A stretch of DNA of 42,715 nucleotides from Oscillospiraceae bacterium (lineage in GTDB: Bacteria; Bacillota; Clostridia; Oscillospirales; Oscillospiraceae), in assembly GCA_017619715.1 (NCBI GenBank), contig JAFZRS010000001.1:1-42715 (forward strand), given 5' to 3'. Below, piece after piece: positions 8,146 through 16,301 of the stretch. The position numbers were made by a program, and so were the translations under genes. A model generated the notes under the pieces. That model was not told the origin of the DNA and did not search any database. It saw nothing but the letters and a program-made list of their open reading frames with translations. Each line of letters begins with the position of its first letter. Within the stretch, counting starts at the first letter, position 1.

Positions 8146-9132
8146 TTACGCGATACGTACCCGCGGATCGACCACGGCGTACAGAACATCGGCGATGAGG
8201 TTGCCCAGCAGTGTCAGCACCGCCAGAAATGCCATGTAGAACATGGAAAACGGAATATCGCCCGCTACCATCGCCTGATAAGAGGTGTAGCCGATGCCGT
8301 CGATAGCAAAGACCGTCTCGGTGAACAGCGCGCCGGAAAAGAGTCCCGGCAACGATCCGCCGATGATGGTGACCAGCGGGATCAGCGTGTTGCGGAAGGC
8401 GTGGTGATAGATAACCTTGCGCTCGCTCAAGCCCTTGGCGCGTGCGGTGCGGATATAGTCGGCGTTGAGCACCTCCAGCATGTTGGTACGGGTATAGCGC
8501 ATGAGCGAACCGATGCTGATAATGATCAGCGTGAGAATCGGCAGTATCAGATGGTTTGCCTTATCCAAAAACTGTCCCCACGCCGATAGTTGGAGATAAT
8601 TGCGTCCCACCAGACCGAACAGATCAAACCAGCCCAGCTTCACTGAAAAGATCAGCTTCAAAAGGGACGTCAGGAAGAAGGTGGGCAGTGAAATACCCGC
8701 CAGAGCAATAACGGAGATGATATAGTCCGTCTTGCTGTACTGCTTGGTGGCAGCCAGAATGCCCAGAGGTATAGCGATGATGATCTCAAAGAAGAACGCG
8801 ATCGCGCCCATCGTAAAGGAGATCCAGATCGTCTCATTGAACTTCTGCACCACGTCCACCGTGTAGAACCAGCTTTGACCGAAATTCAACTGCACGGCGT
8901 TTTTCAGCCATGTAAAGAAGCCGGCCACAATACCGGTATTCATGCCGTAATCCCTGGCTAGCTGTGCCATCCATTCCTCAAAGCTCTTGGAACCGGGCTG
9001 CATGGATTTCTGCCGTGCCATGTTCTCTATGTAAGACGTGGGCAGACAGCGCATCAGCGTATAGATAATGAAAGAGACAAAAAATAGAATGACAACGGAA
9101 ATAAGAATACGCTTGATGATGTATTTGCGCAA
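8146..9132 (-). CDS. oppB: Oligopeptide ABC transporter permease OppB
   Basis: This 328-residue membrane permease has six hydrophobic segments and the typical N-terminal start RKYIIKRILISVVILFFVSF. The EAA loop lies near RTARAKGLSERKVIYHHAFRN, and the C-terminus ends VDPRVRIA, a classic OppB/DppB ending. The start codon is TTG, supported by AGGAGGGG about 8 bases upstream. It forms the transmembrane channel with OppC. A GC-rich hairpin separates it from oppA upstream. Confidence 0.93.
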   Translation of the reverse strand: MRKYIIKRILISVVILFFVSFIIYTLMRCLPTSYIENMARQKSMQPGSKSFEEWMAQLARDYGMNTGIVAGFFTWLKNAVQLNFGQSWFYTVDVVQKFNETIWISFTMGAIAFFFEIIIAIPLGILAATKQYSKTDYIISVIALAGISLPTFFLTSLLKLIFSVKLGWFDLFGLVGRNYLQLSAWGQFLDKANHLILPILTLIIISIGSLMRYTRTNMLEVLNADYIRTARAKGLSERKVIYHHAFRNTLIPLVTIIGGSLPGLFSGALFTETVFAIDGIGYTSYQAMVAGDIPFSMFYMAFLAVLTLLGNLIADVLYAVVDPRVRIA

Positions 9133-9240
9133 AAGGAACCCCTCCTATCTCTCTGATACAGCATTGGGCGTACGCCGTTTGTGCTGTACAGCAAGCAAAA
9201 TCCCAGATCCGGGACGCTCCTTGCCGCACAGCAGGGGGAT

Positions 9241-9270
9241 ACCCCGGCGGCACTTTCGCGCCGCCGGGGT
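9241..9270 (-). promoter_or_regulatory. Intercistronic hairpin between oppA and oppB
   Basis: A perfect 11-bp GC-rich stem (ACCCCGGCGGC and its complement) closes an 8-base loop. No T run follows on the minus strand. This is typical of a processing or stabilising hairpin, or a leaky terminator, that lets oppA be made in excess over the membrane subunits. Confidence 0.55.
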
Positions 9271-9319
9271 TCCGCTATTGCCGTGTAGACTGATCTTAAA
9301 GCGCTATATGGCGCGTAAA

Positions 9320-11578
9320 TCAGTTGACCTCGACTTTGAACACCTCAGCCGTCCAGTTATAGAACGTGGTGATGGCGGGCGTCATGGTCTTGATACGCTC
9401 GCTGGAATAGATGATGGCATTCTGGCGCTGATACACAGGCACCTCCACCGCCCAATCCACGATGGTATCCAGGCAGGCCTTGTACATGGTCTTGCGATAC
9501 GCGGTATCGAGAGACTTGCGGGCGTCGAGGATCATCTGATCCAGCTCGGCGTCGGCGATATCATACATGTAGTTGGAGCCGCCGGGGTTGGCGCCGCCGT
9601 TGGCAACGTCGGCATAGTAGATCTGATACATATCAGGATCCACCGTGGCGCCCCACGCGGCGCACCACATCTCCACCTGGTCGGACTCGATGCCGGTCCA
9701 CAGCTCGGAGCTGTTGGTCAGGTCGGTGACGATCAGCTTGATGCCGATCTCCTCGAACTTCTTGGCAGCCTCGGTAGCCATCATGAAGGACGGGTGATCG
9801 CCGGTACCGTCAGCGGGAATCTGGATCTCATACTCCATCTTGGCGCCCTCGGGAGCGGCAGTCACCTTGCCGTCCTCGACGGTGTAGCCGGCAGCCTCGA
9901 AGAAGCCCAGAGCCGCCTGCTTGGCAGCCTCATAGCGCTCCTCGGGTGTCATCTCGGAGGTATAGATATCCTCACCGTTCACGTCCACGGAGAAAGCGAC
10001 TTTGTAGCCGTCGTCAGAGGGCTGGGGAGCTGCCCAGGAGGTGTTGGAGATGGGATAGTTGATGACGCTGGCGCGCTCACCGTAGTAGGACTCCACGGTC
10101 AGCTGGCGATACACGGAGAACAGCGTGGCAAACGCCTTACGCAGGTTCTTGGAAGCGTCGGAAGCACCGTCGCCGCCCACGTTCACCGCCTTGGCGCTGA
10201 TGCCCAGATAGCCGTAGCCCAGGTTATCCACGGTGTTGGTGGTGATCACGGCGCCCGTGGTACCCGCACCGTTGTTCGCCTTGTCGATCGCCTCGATGTT
10301 GGTGGTGGAGAAGCTGGGATCAGCGATGTCGATGGTACCGGTAACAACGCCGTTGAGCTTGTCGTTATCGGTCATGCACTGCTGGAAGTTGAGGAACTTG
10401 GTCTTGGGAGCGCCCTCGAAGTAGCTCTCGTTCGCCTCGAAGTTCACAACGCCGTTGGCAAACTGCAGGAACTTGTAGGGACCGGCGCCCATGGGCTTGG
10501 TGGTCACGGAACGCACGTGGCTCAGATCACCCTTGGTGAAGCCGAACTGATTGTTCTCGTAATCATACTTGTCCTTCTCGCCGTAATAGTGCATGGGAGC
10601 CACGGCGAAGGTGAGCTGATAGATGGCGGTGGCGTCCACCTCGGACAGCGTCACGGTGAAGCTGTAATCACCGGTCTTGACGATGCCGGAGATGTTGGCG
10701 GCGGACTCACCGGTGGTGATACCAACGGTGTAGTCATTGTAGTCGTCCATCAGAGCCCACAGGGAGGAACCGGCGCTCTCAGTGTCGGACATAGCGGAGA
10801 GGTCACCCTCATACGCCTCGACCAGCAGCGCAAAGAAGTCGGCGGCGGTGGCGTCTTCAGCCAGACCGTCAAAGCCCCAGTTGGCGGCAGCGCCGGCAAC
10901 ATCGCCTTCCTCATTGTAGCCGTTGTCTACGCAGTAGTCCACGATTTCCTGGGCGAACTTGGCGCCGGCGGCGTCAACGGAAGTCCAGAACGCAGTCTGC
11001 TGTTCCTCGGTCCAGAGAGTGAAATCGGTGTTGTCACGACCGGCTTCCACCAGGAGGTTCGCAAGGCTGGACATACCGCTGCGATACTCCTCCATACCGA
11101 CGATGGGCTGAGCAAACAGGGTGCTGGAGCCGTCGTAGGTGGGATCGCACAGCACGTACATGCTGAAGATCGCGTCGTCGGCGGTCAGCTTCTCACCGTC
11201 GGAGAAGGTAACGTCGTCACGCATATCAAACGCGTAGGTGACGGTGCCGTCCTCATTCTCGGTGATCTTGCAGTTGGCGATACCGTAATAGGTATAGTCA
11301 GTGCCGTTGTAGTTGACCGTCTCGCCATCCTTCGCGTTGAGCAGTACGGCGCCCTGACGGTCGCTGGGCAGCAGACCCACCTGGGTCATGACCCACACGT
11401 CCTGGTCGTACGCGGTCTCGCTGAAGAAGGGAGAGAACTTCTCGTTGAACGGGGAATAACCCACGACCAACGTCTTTTCCTCGGTGGCGTCATTGCCGCT
11501 CTTGCCGCCGCAGGCGACGAGAGCCAGTGCCATGACGAGAGCGAGGAGAAGTGCAAGAATTCTTTTCGCTTTTTTCAT
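9320..11578 (-). CDS. oppA: Oligopeptide-binding lipoprotein OppA
   Basis: This is an extracytoplasmic solute-binding protein of family 5 (SBP_bac_5), 752 residues, tethered as a lipoprotein. A basic start (MKKAKR), a hydrophobic core and the lipobox LVAC place the lipidated Cys near residue 23. The mature start CGGKSGNDATEEK gives a flexible linker. Family signs include the DMRDDVTFSDGEKLTADD block and a GAGPYKFLQF segment. It is longer than usual OppA (about 540-600), with acidic inserted stretches. The start is taken at ATG 11578, because AAGGAG lies 11 bases upstream and overlaps the in-frame GTG at 11590. It captures peptides for OppBCDF. Confidence 0.92.
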   Translation of the reverse strand: MKKAKRILALLLALVMALALVACGGKSGNDATEEKTLVVGYSPFNEKFSPFFSETAYDQDVWVMTQVGLLPSDRQGAVLLNAKDGETVNYNGTDYTYYGIANCKITENEDGTVTYAFDMRDDVTFSDGEKLTADDAIFSMYVLCDPTYDGSSTLFAQPIVGMEEYRSGMSSLANLLVEAGRDNTDFTLWTEEQQTAFWTSVDAAGAKFAQEIVDYCVDNGYNEEGDVAGAAANWGFDGLAEDATAADFFALLVEAYEGDLSAMSDTESAGSSLWALMDDYNDYTVGITTGESAANISGIVKTGDYSFTVTLSEVDATAIYQLTFAVAPMHYYGEKDKYDYENNQFGFTKGDLSHVRSVTTKPMGAGPYKFLQFANGVVNFEANESYFEGAPKTKFLNFQQCMTDNDKLNGVVTGTIDIADPSFSTTNIEAIDKANNGAGTTGAVITTNTVDNLGYGYLGISAKAVNVGGDGASDASKNLRKAFATLFSVYRQLTVESYYGERASVINYPISNTSWAAPQPSDDGYKVAFSVDVNGEDIYTSEMTPEERYEAAKQAALGFFEAAGYTVEDGKVTAAPEGAKMEYEIQIPADGTGDHPSFMMATEAAKKFEEIGIKLIVTDLTNSSELWTGIESDQVEMWCAAWGATVDPDMYQIYYADVANGGANPGGSNYMYDIADAELDQMILDARKSLDTAYRKTMYKACLDTIVDWAVEVPVYQRQNAIIYSSERIKTMTPAITTFYNWTAEVFKVEVN

Positions 11579-11610
11579 CTTGTTTGTCACTCCTTATTTA
11601 GAATTGTTTG

Positions 11611-11633
11611 AAAAACGGGCCTTGCAAACCCGT
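11611..11633 (-). terminator. Short hairpin with T5 in the oppA leader
   Basis: On the minus strand ACGGG, a 9-base loop and CCCGT are followed by TTTTT. It may end the upstream pepF transcript or act as an attenuator of oppA. The stem is only 5-6 bp. Confidence 0.45.
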
Positions 11634-11650
11634 AGTTCACGAAGGATCCT

Positions 11651-11708
11651 TGCTGTTCCACATGTGGAACAGCAAAAAGTGAGGTACCTCACTTGCCCCG
11701 ACGGGCAA
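11651..11708. promoter_or_regulatory. Three consecutive palindromes upstream of oppA
   Basis: The region holds a perfect 24-bp palindrome (11651-11674, core GTTCCACATGTGGAAC), a perfect 18-bp palindrome (11677-11694, AAGTGAGGTACCTCACTT), and a 6-bp inverted repeat TTGCCC/GGGCAA (11693-11708). They fill the gap between the pepF-linked gene and oppA. The two perfect palindromes look like operators for dimeric regulators or RNA hairpins. No regulator can be named. Confidence 0.5.
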
Positions 11709-11710
11709 CC

Positions 11711-12268
11711 TTATTGCCGTGTAAGCCCCGGTTCCTCTTGGTCGCTGACCCAGCGCCCCGCGCCCAGACAACGGCGCAGCAGCAACGCTGCGGGAATCAC
11801 AACGCCTTTACACACCAACGGCAGTACGGACAGCGCAATCTCGCCGCAAAAGCCGTGGAGCAATAGAAAAACCACGTTTCCCACCGCACCGGCGGCGGCA
11901 CAGCCCAGCGTCACCCAGAATCGGGCGGGTAAACTCTCCACCGTGCCGTGATAAACGTAACCGCGCAGCTCGGATCGGTGCAGGATCAACCGTATCGCCG
12001 CCCAGAGAGTCAGCGCCGCGCCGATCACCTCCCCGATATAGGGGAGCAGTACATAAAAGGTATTGTGCATGGCGGGAACGTCTACGCAGCCCGGGATAAC
12101 GGCGCCGACAGCCATGAGACCTGTCAGAATGCCCACCCTCGCCAAATAGCGGCGGCGCGGCACGGCGCCATCGTAGCGGTAGATTGCGCCGGTATAAACG
12201 TACTGACCCGACACGTCCCGGTGAAAGTCGTTCAGATATGAACGGCGGCCTTTCCCCTTCCCTGCCAT
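11711..12268 (-). CDS. Small polytopic membrane protein coupled to pepF
   Basis: This encodes about 185 residues with four hydrophobic segments (roughly 45-65, 75-97, 115-140, 145-165) and a basic N-terminus (MAGKGKGRRSY). The segment DFHRDVSGQYVYTGAIYRYDG before the first helix and the final charged tail are probably cytoplasmic. I do not recognise the family. The ATG at 12268 overlaps the stop of the peptidase gene by one base (TGATG), so it is translationally coupled. This argues that it is real and perhaps functionally tied to the peptidase or the following opp operon. Confidence 0.75.
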   Translation of the reverse strand: MAGKGKGRRSYLNDFHRDVSGQYVYTGAIYRYDGAVPRRRYLARVGILTGLMAVGAVIPGCVDVPAMHNTFYVLLPYIGEVIGAALTLWAAIRLILHRSELRGYVYHGTVESLPARFWVTLGCAAAGAVGNVVFLLLHGFCGEIALSVLPLVCKGVVIPAALLLRRCLGAGRWVSDQEEPGLTRQ

Positions 12269-13971
12269 CACGCCAGCACGCTCTTGTCAAACGATGCCAG
12301 ATACGTGCGTGCAACCGCGCAGACGTTGCGTAGACAGTTCTCGTCAAACGGCGTATCAAGACCGGCGTTTTCCATAAGCTCCGTAAAGGTACGACTGCCG
12401 CCTTGGCGGGTATATGCCATATATCGGCTCCACGCCGCCGCCGGATCTTTCCGGATCATCGCCCAGAACTCCAGCGCGACCGTCTGTGCCAGACAGTAAT
12501 CAATATAGTAGAAGGGGCTGGAATAGATATGGTGCTGACGCTGCCATCCCTCTCCTTCGCCGTAAAAGGGGATATCGCCGTCCAGTTTTATCCACGGCAT
12601 ATAGATGCCGGACAGTTCCTTCCAAACCGCGTGACGCTGCTGCGGCGTCAGGTCGGACTGCTCGTAGACAATGTGCTGGAAATGATCCACCATCGTGCCG
12701 TAGGGGATAAACGTCAGCGCGTCCGCTAAATGGCTGTAGCGGAACTTCTGTGCGTCAGCGCCGAAGAATCCTTCCGCCCAAGGCCAGGCAAAGAACTCCA
12801 TACTCATGGAGTGAACCTCGCACCCCTCCATGCTGGGCCAGATGTAGTCCGCCGGAATGCGATCCATATTCAACCACGCGGCGAAAGCGTGGCCTGCCTC
12901 GTGGGTCACCACCTCCACGTCGCCCTGCGTACCGTTGAAGTTGGCGAAAATAAAGGGCATTTTGTAATCGGGAATGGCGGTGCAATACCCGCCTGCCTGC
13001 TTGCCTTCGGTAGAGAGAACGTCCAGCAGCTCTCCGTCCAACATACCGCGGAAGAATCGCCCCGTCTCCGGGGACAACTCATCGTAGAACTTGCGCCCCT
13101 GCAAGAGAATATCCTCCGCCGTACCCACGGGACGGGGATTCCCGCTGCGGAACTTCAGCGCCGCGTCTGCAAAGCTCATGGGATAGGGCTTTCCCAACCG
13201 CTCCGACTGCCGGCGGTAGATCTCCGCCGCCACAGGCACCAGATACTGCCGCACAGCGGCACGGAAACGCTCCACGTCGCCTTTGGTGTAGCAGTTGCGT
13301 CCCATACGGTAATATCCCAATGTGGTATATCCCTCATAACCGAGCTTCTTGCCCATGGTGTCGCGCAGATGCACCAGCTCGTCATAGATACCGTCCAGCC
13401 GGGACTGATTCGCCTTGTACCACGCGCCCTCCGCCTGCCACGCCGCCAGACGGCGCGCATCGTCCGCGCAGGACTTGATCGGCGTGAGCTGGGAGAGCGT
13501 GTAGGTCTTGCCCTCAAAGGGGATCTGCGCCGACGCCAGCAGCTTTTCATACTCCCGGGTCAGCTCGTTTTCCTTTTGCAGCTCGGGAATGATCTCCGGA
13601 GAGAAGCTCTTACGCTCGATCTCCGCGTTCAGAAACATCAGTTCGCCGAACTCGCGGGCAAAATCGACGCGGAAAGGACTTTCCAACATCGCCACCGTCC
13701 ACTGCTGGGCATATTCCGCCAGCTTGGGACGAAACACGTTCCAGAATTGAATTTCCCCGTCGTAAAACGTATCACGGGTGTCGATGGAATGGCGGATCGA
13801 AGCCAATTCCTCCATGGTGAGAACGTGCTTTTGCGTCTCCTCTTTCTCCAGAAACACAGCGCGTGCTTCATCGTAGCTGCCGGAGTGCCGCAGCCGCCGC
13901 GTCTGATCCACCAAACCGCGCTTGACCGCCTCGCCGTCCGGGCGCGTATACGTCATTTCAGAAAACTTCAT
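12268..13971 (-). CDS. pepF: M3 family oligoendopeptidase (PepF-like)
   Basis: This zinc metallopeptidase of 567 residues degrades oligopeptides in the cytoplasm. The zinc motif HEAGH is at about 357-361, with the third ligand probably Glu in the following PSMEGCEVHSMSMEFF block. N-terminal helices and a C-terminal FPSYIDY-like segment (YSSPFYYIDYCLAQ) match PepF/M3B peptidases. The start is set at the ATG at 13971 with GGAGA upstream; an in-frame extension to 14094 would run through the promoter region and lacks a site. It lies next to oppABCDF, the usual pairing of peptide import and hydrolysis. Confidence 0.92.
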   Translation of the reverse strand: MKFSEMTYTRPDGEAVKRGLVDQTRRLRHSGSYDEARAVFLEKEETQKHVLTMEELASIRHSIDTRDTFYDGEIQFWNVFRPKLAEYAQQWTVAMLESPFRVDFAREFGELMFLNAEIERKSFSPEIIPELQKENELTREYEKLLASAQIPFEGKTYTLSQLTPIKSCADDARRLAAWQAEGAWYKANQSRLDGIYDELVHLRDTMGKKLGYEGYTTLGYYRMGRNCYTKGDVERFRAAVRQYLVPVAAEIYRRQSERLGKPYPMSFADAALKFRSGNPRPVGTAEDILLQGRKFYDELSPETGRFFRGMLDGELLDVLSTEGKQAGGYCTAIPDYKMPFIFANFNGTQGDVEVVTHEAGHAFAAWLNMDRIPADYIWPSMEGCEVHSMSMEFFAWPWAEGFFGADAQKFRYSHLADALTFIPYGTMVDHFQHIVYEQSDLTPQQRHAVWKELSGIYMPWIKLDGDIPFYGEGEGWQRQHHIYSSPFYYIDYCLAQTVALEFWAMIRKDPAAAWSRYMAYTRQGGSRTFTELMENAGLDTPFDENCLRNVCAVARTYLASFDKSVLA

Positions 13972-14019
13972 CAGCGATTCTCCACAATAACTCGCATTAT
14001 AATACAATCTATATTGACA

Positions 14020-14048
14020 AATATACCATACAAAGCGGGATTTAGCAA
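14020..14048 (-). promoter_or_regulatory. Probable sigma-A promoter of pepF
   Basis: The minus strand reads TTGCTA (14043-14048), 17 bases, then TATATT (14020-14025). A further TATAAT lies nearer the gene with a poorer -35, so the exact element is uncertain. Confidence 0.5.
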
Positions 14049-14079
14049 GTCTTTTCTTTTTACCGTAAAAAGGCAGAAA

Positions 14080-14114
14080 AGGAGACGGCATCAAAAGTGA
14101 TACCGCCTCTTTGC
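14080..14114 (-). terminator. Imperfect terminator-like hairpin after the pepD operon
   Basis: AAAGGAGACGGCATCA pairs imperfectly, with G-U pairs, with TGATACCGCCTCTTT around a short loop. It is A-rich on the left and T-rich on the right, so it is suited to end the leftward hflX-yigZ-pepD transcript. Confidence 0.5.
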
Positions 14115-14119
14115 TGTCG

Positions 14120-14209
14120 TTATGTTCTGCGCTCCTTTGACAAACGGAAGAGATAATCCTCCGGAAAGAAACCGTACATCAAAAGGTAGATTGCGTCTTC
14201 GTCGGTCAC
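14120..14209 (-). CDS. Candidate 29-residue small protein overlapping the pepD stop
   Basis: A GTG codon overlaps the pepD stop as GTGA, and the frame stays open for 29 codons to TAA just before the terminator-like hairpin. The peptide begins (M)TDEDAIYLLMYGFF and ends in a basic RLSKERRT, so an acidic start, an aromatic amphipathic centre and a basic tail. A GGAGA lies about 14 bases upstream, which is rather far, but coupling through the overlap would help. No family is recognised. The coding call rests on the overlap, the compact operon and the protein-like composition. Confidence 0.45.
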   Translation of the reverse strand: MTDEDAIYLLMYGFFPEDYLFRLSKERRT

Positions 14210-15636
14210 GCCATGCGCCGCAGTGTCTCCGTCAACAGCGCCCAGGTTCTTTGAACTGAGGCAATGTGCATTTTTTCCCGGCAGGTGTGGATATCGGTGA
14301 GATCCGGACCGATAGACACGCAGTCCAGCTCCGGGATCTTGCCGCAAAACAGCCCGCACTCCACCCCCGCGTGGATTGCTTCCACCGAGGGTACTTTGCC
14401 GTACTGCTCCATATATACTTGGGTGAGAAGATCGCGCAGCGGCGAATCATGCCGATACTGCCAGCCGGGATAGTCCCCTGTCACCCGGATACTGCCGCCG
14501 AGCTGCTGCGTGAGGCACCGCAGGCGATCCGTCACCATCTCCTTCTGGCTGTCCACACTGCTGCGTACACAAAAGGACGCCTCTACCGCGCCGTCCGCCG
14601 TGGTAAGTACACCCAAATTCAGCGATGTCTGCACCAAGCCCTCCATGTCGGCGCTCATCACCTGCACACCGTTGGGGCAGTTGGTCAGAAGACACAGCAC
14701 CCGATCCGTGGAATCCCGATCCATGGGCGCGCCCTCCCCGCCTTCTTTGGAGGCAAGGCAGATACCGGGATCGGTAACGGCATATTCGTTCCGCAGCGCC
14801 GCACCCAAACGATCTAAAGCCCGCCGTGCCGCCTCCGCGTCCGCCACGGTTATCACGGCGCGGGCGCCGACGGGGATGGCGTTGTCCTTAAGTCCGCCGT
14901 CGACCGACACGATACGCATGGGCAATACCTTTGACACGGCATACAGCGCCCGACCCAGTACCACGGACGCGTTGGCACGACCCTTGTGGATCTCCACGCC
15001 GGAGTGTCCGCCAATCAATCCGCTTACGGTAACGGTTATCACAGTCCCTGTAAAGTATTCTCGCTTTACAGGGACAACGCAATGGGTACGGTTGCCGCCG
15101 GCACAGCCGACGGTGAAAATCCCCTCGTCCTCCGAGTCGATGTTCAATAGCCGCCTGCCGTGCAAAGGGGTCACGTCCAGTCCGGCGGCGCCCTCCATGC
15201 CCACCTCTTCGTCCACGGTGAACACACACTCGAGGCGCGGGTGGGGCAGCGCTTCATCGTCCAGCGCCGCAAGCATCATGGCGACGGCGATGCCGTCGTC
15301 GCCGCCCAGCGTGGTGCCGACGGCATATACGGTATCGCCCTCCACCGCCAGATCCAGTCCCTCTTTTTCCATGTCCTTGGCGCAGTCGGGCGTTTTTTCG
15401 CACACCATATCCATGTGTCCCTGCAAAATCACCGGCTTGCTCATTTCATAGCCGCAGGAAGCCTCTTTGATGATGATGACGTTGTTCAGCTCGTCCTGAT
15501 AGTGCTCCAGTCCACGCGCCCGGGCGAAGGATACCAGATAGTCGCTGATCGCCTTTGTATTGCCCGATCCGTGGGGAACGGCACACAGCTCCTCAAAAAA
15601 GCCAAACACGCCTCTCGGTTCTAAATACTCCAACAT
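14206..15636 (-). CDS. pepD: Aminoacyl-histidine dipeptidase PepD (M20 family)
   Basis: This 476-residue cytosolic metallopeptidase of the PepD (carnosinase-like) M20 family cleaves dipeptides, including Xaa-His. Family signs are the start PRGVFGFFEELCAVPHGSGN, the metal/catalytic blocks LQGHMDMVCEK (His and Asp), LGGDDGIAVAMMLA, FTVDEEVGMEGA (catalytic Glu), the late HAGVECGLF and the terminal DIHTCREKMHIAS. It follows yigZ by 29 bases and is probably in the hflX operon. It supplies the last step of peptide use suggested by opp and pepF nearby. Confidence 0.93.
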   Translation of the reverse strand: MLEYLEPRGVFGFFEELCAVPHGSGNTKAISDYLVSFARARGLEHYQDELNNVIIIKEASCGYEMSKPVILQGHMDMVCEKTPDCAKDMEKEGLDLAVEGDTVYAVGTTLGGDDGIAVAMMLAALDDEALPHPRLECVFTVDEEVGMEGAAGLDVTPLHGRRLLNIDSEDEGIFTVGCAGGNRTHCVVPVKREYFTGTVITVTVSGLIGGHSGVEIHKGRANASVVLGRALYAVSKVLPMRIVSVDGGLKDNAIPVGARAVITVADAEAARRALDRLGAALRNEYAVTDPGICLASKEGGEGAPMDRDSTDRVLCLLTNCPNGVQVMSADMEGLVQTSLNLGVLTTADGAVEASFCVRSSVDSQKEMVTDRLRCLTQQLGGSIRVTGDYPGWQYRHDSPLRDLLTQVYMEQYGKVPSVEAIHAGVECGLFCGKIPELDCVSIGPDLTDIHTCREKMHIASVQRTWALLTETLRRMA

Positions 15637-15665
15637 GATGTACTGCTCCTTTTCGCCGATTTCCT

Positions 15666-16301
15666 TTACAGTTCTTCCCTCGGTCCGGGTCGAAACGCCC
15701 GGGACAGCTCCTCCGGCTCGATGTTGCCTGCGGACAGCTCCGTCAAGCTCTTTCGCAGACGGTCAGCGTTCTCCGCCGGAACGGAGACGGTCAGCGTCAC
15801 GTCCGCGCCGTAGACGATCTCGTCTACCGTGCCGGACACGGACGCAATTTCCAGTTTCACCTGCTCTAAAAGTGAATAGGCGCACGGCAGGCGCAGCACC
15901 GCCCACGATCGCAGTGTGGCGACGCCGGCGGCGTTGAGGGCGTCCTTGGCTCCCCGGGCATAGGCGCGGCTCAAGCCGCCCGCACCCAGCAGTATGCCTC
16001 CGAAATAGCGTGTCACCACGCAGCAGACGTTGGTCACATTCTCCCGCTCCAGCACTTTCAGCATAGGCTGTCCCGCCGTACCCTGCGGCTCTCCGTCGTC
16101 GCCGTAGCGGACGGTATTTTGCCCGATGCGGTAGCACCAGCAGTTGTGGCGTGCATCGTAATATTTGGCGCGCATCTGGCGGATATGCGCCTGCGCCTCC
16201 TCCTCGCTCTCTACCGTCCATACGTGAGAGATGAAGCGGGAGCGCTTTTCCGTGAACTCGCTCTCACCGATCGAGAACGGCTGGCGGATCACATCGCTCA
16301 T
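15666..16301 (-). CDS. yigZ: YigZ/IMPACT family protein
   Basis: This encodes 211 residues. The N-terminal UPF0029/IMPACT domain is clear from FTEKRSRFISHVWTVESEEEA, the block RHNCWCYRIG with the following DDGEPQGTAGQPML, and VVTRYFGGILLGAGGLSRAY. A C-terminal DUF1949 domain follows. IMPACT proteins in eukaryotes modulate translation control; the bacterial role is poorly defined. The ATG at 16301 overlaps the hflX stop (ATGA), with GGGAGGA 7 bases upstream. Longer in-frame starts lie inside hflX and are less likely. Confidence 0.88.
   Translation of the reverse strand: MSDVIRQPFSIGESEFTEKRSRFISHVWTVESEEEAQAHIRQMRAKYYDARHNCWCYRIGQNTVRYGDDGEPQGTAGQPMLKVLERENVTNVCCVVTRYFGGILLGAGGLSRAYARGAKDALNAAGVATLRSWAVLRLPCAYSLLEQVKLEIASVSGTVDEIVYGADVTLTVSVPAENADRLRKSLTELSAGNIEPEELSRAFRPGPREEL

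Noticed and set aside
9068..11611. 847-codon open frame antisense to oppA
   Set aside because: It mirrors the codon bias of oppA on the other strand; the translation is Gly/Val/His-rich low complexity, and oppA has a lipoprotein signal, ribosome binding site and family motifs.
11651..11674. LexA box or parS site
   Set aside because: LexA boxes in Firmicutes read GAAC-N4-GTTC, the opposite arm order. The palindrome resembles parS halves (TGTTCCAC/GTGGAACA) but has two extra central bases, so ParB binding is unlikely.
13972..14094. Longer N-terminus for PepF
   Set aside because: The extension runs over the promoter, is rich in Arg/Tyr/Lys, lacks a ribosome binding site and is not part of the M3 family.
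12730..14100. 456-codon plus-strand frame opposite pepF
   Set aside because: Shadow of a GC-rich gene; no ribosome binding site, no family signature, and pepF carries a complete zinc motif.
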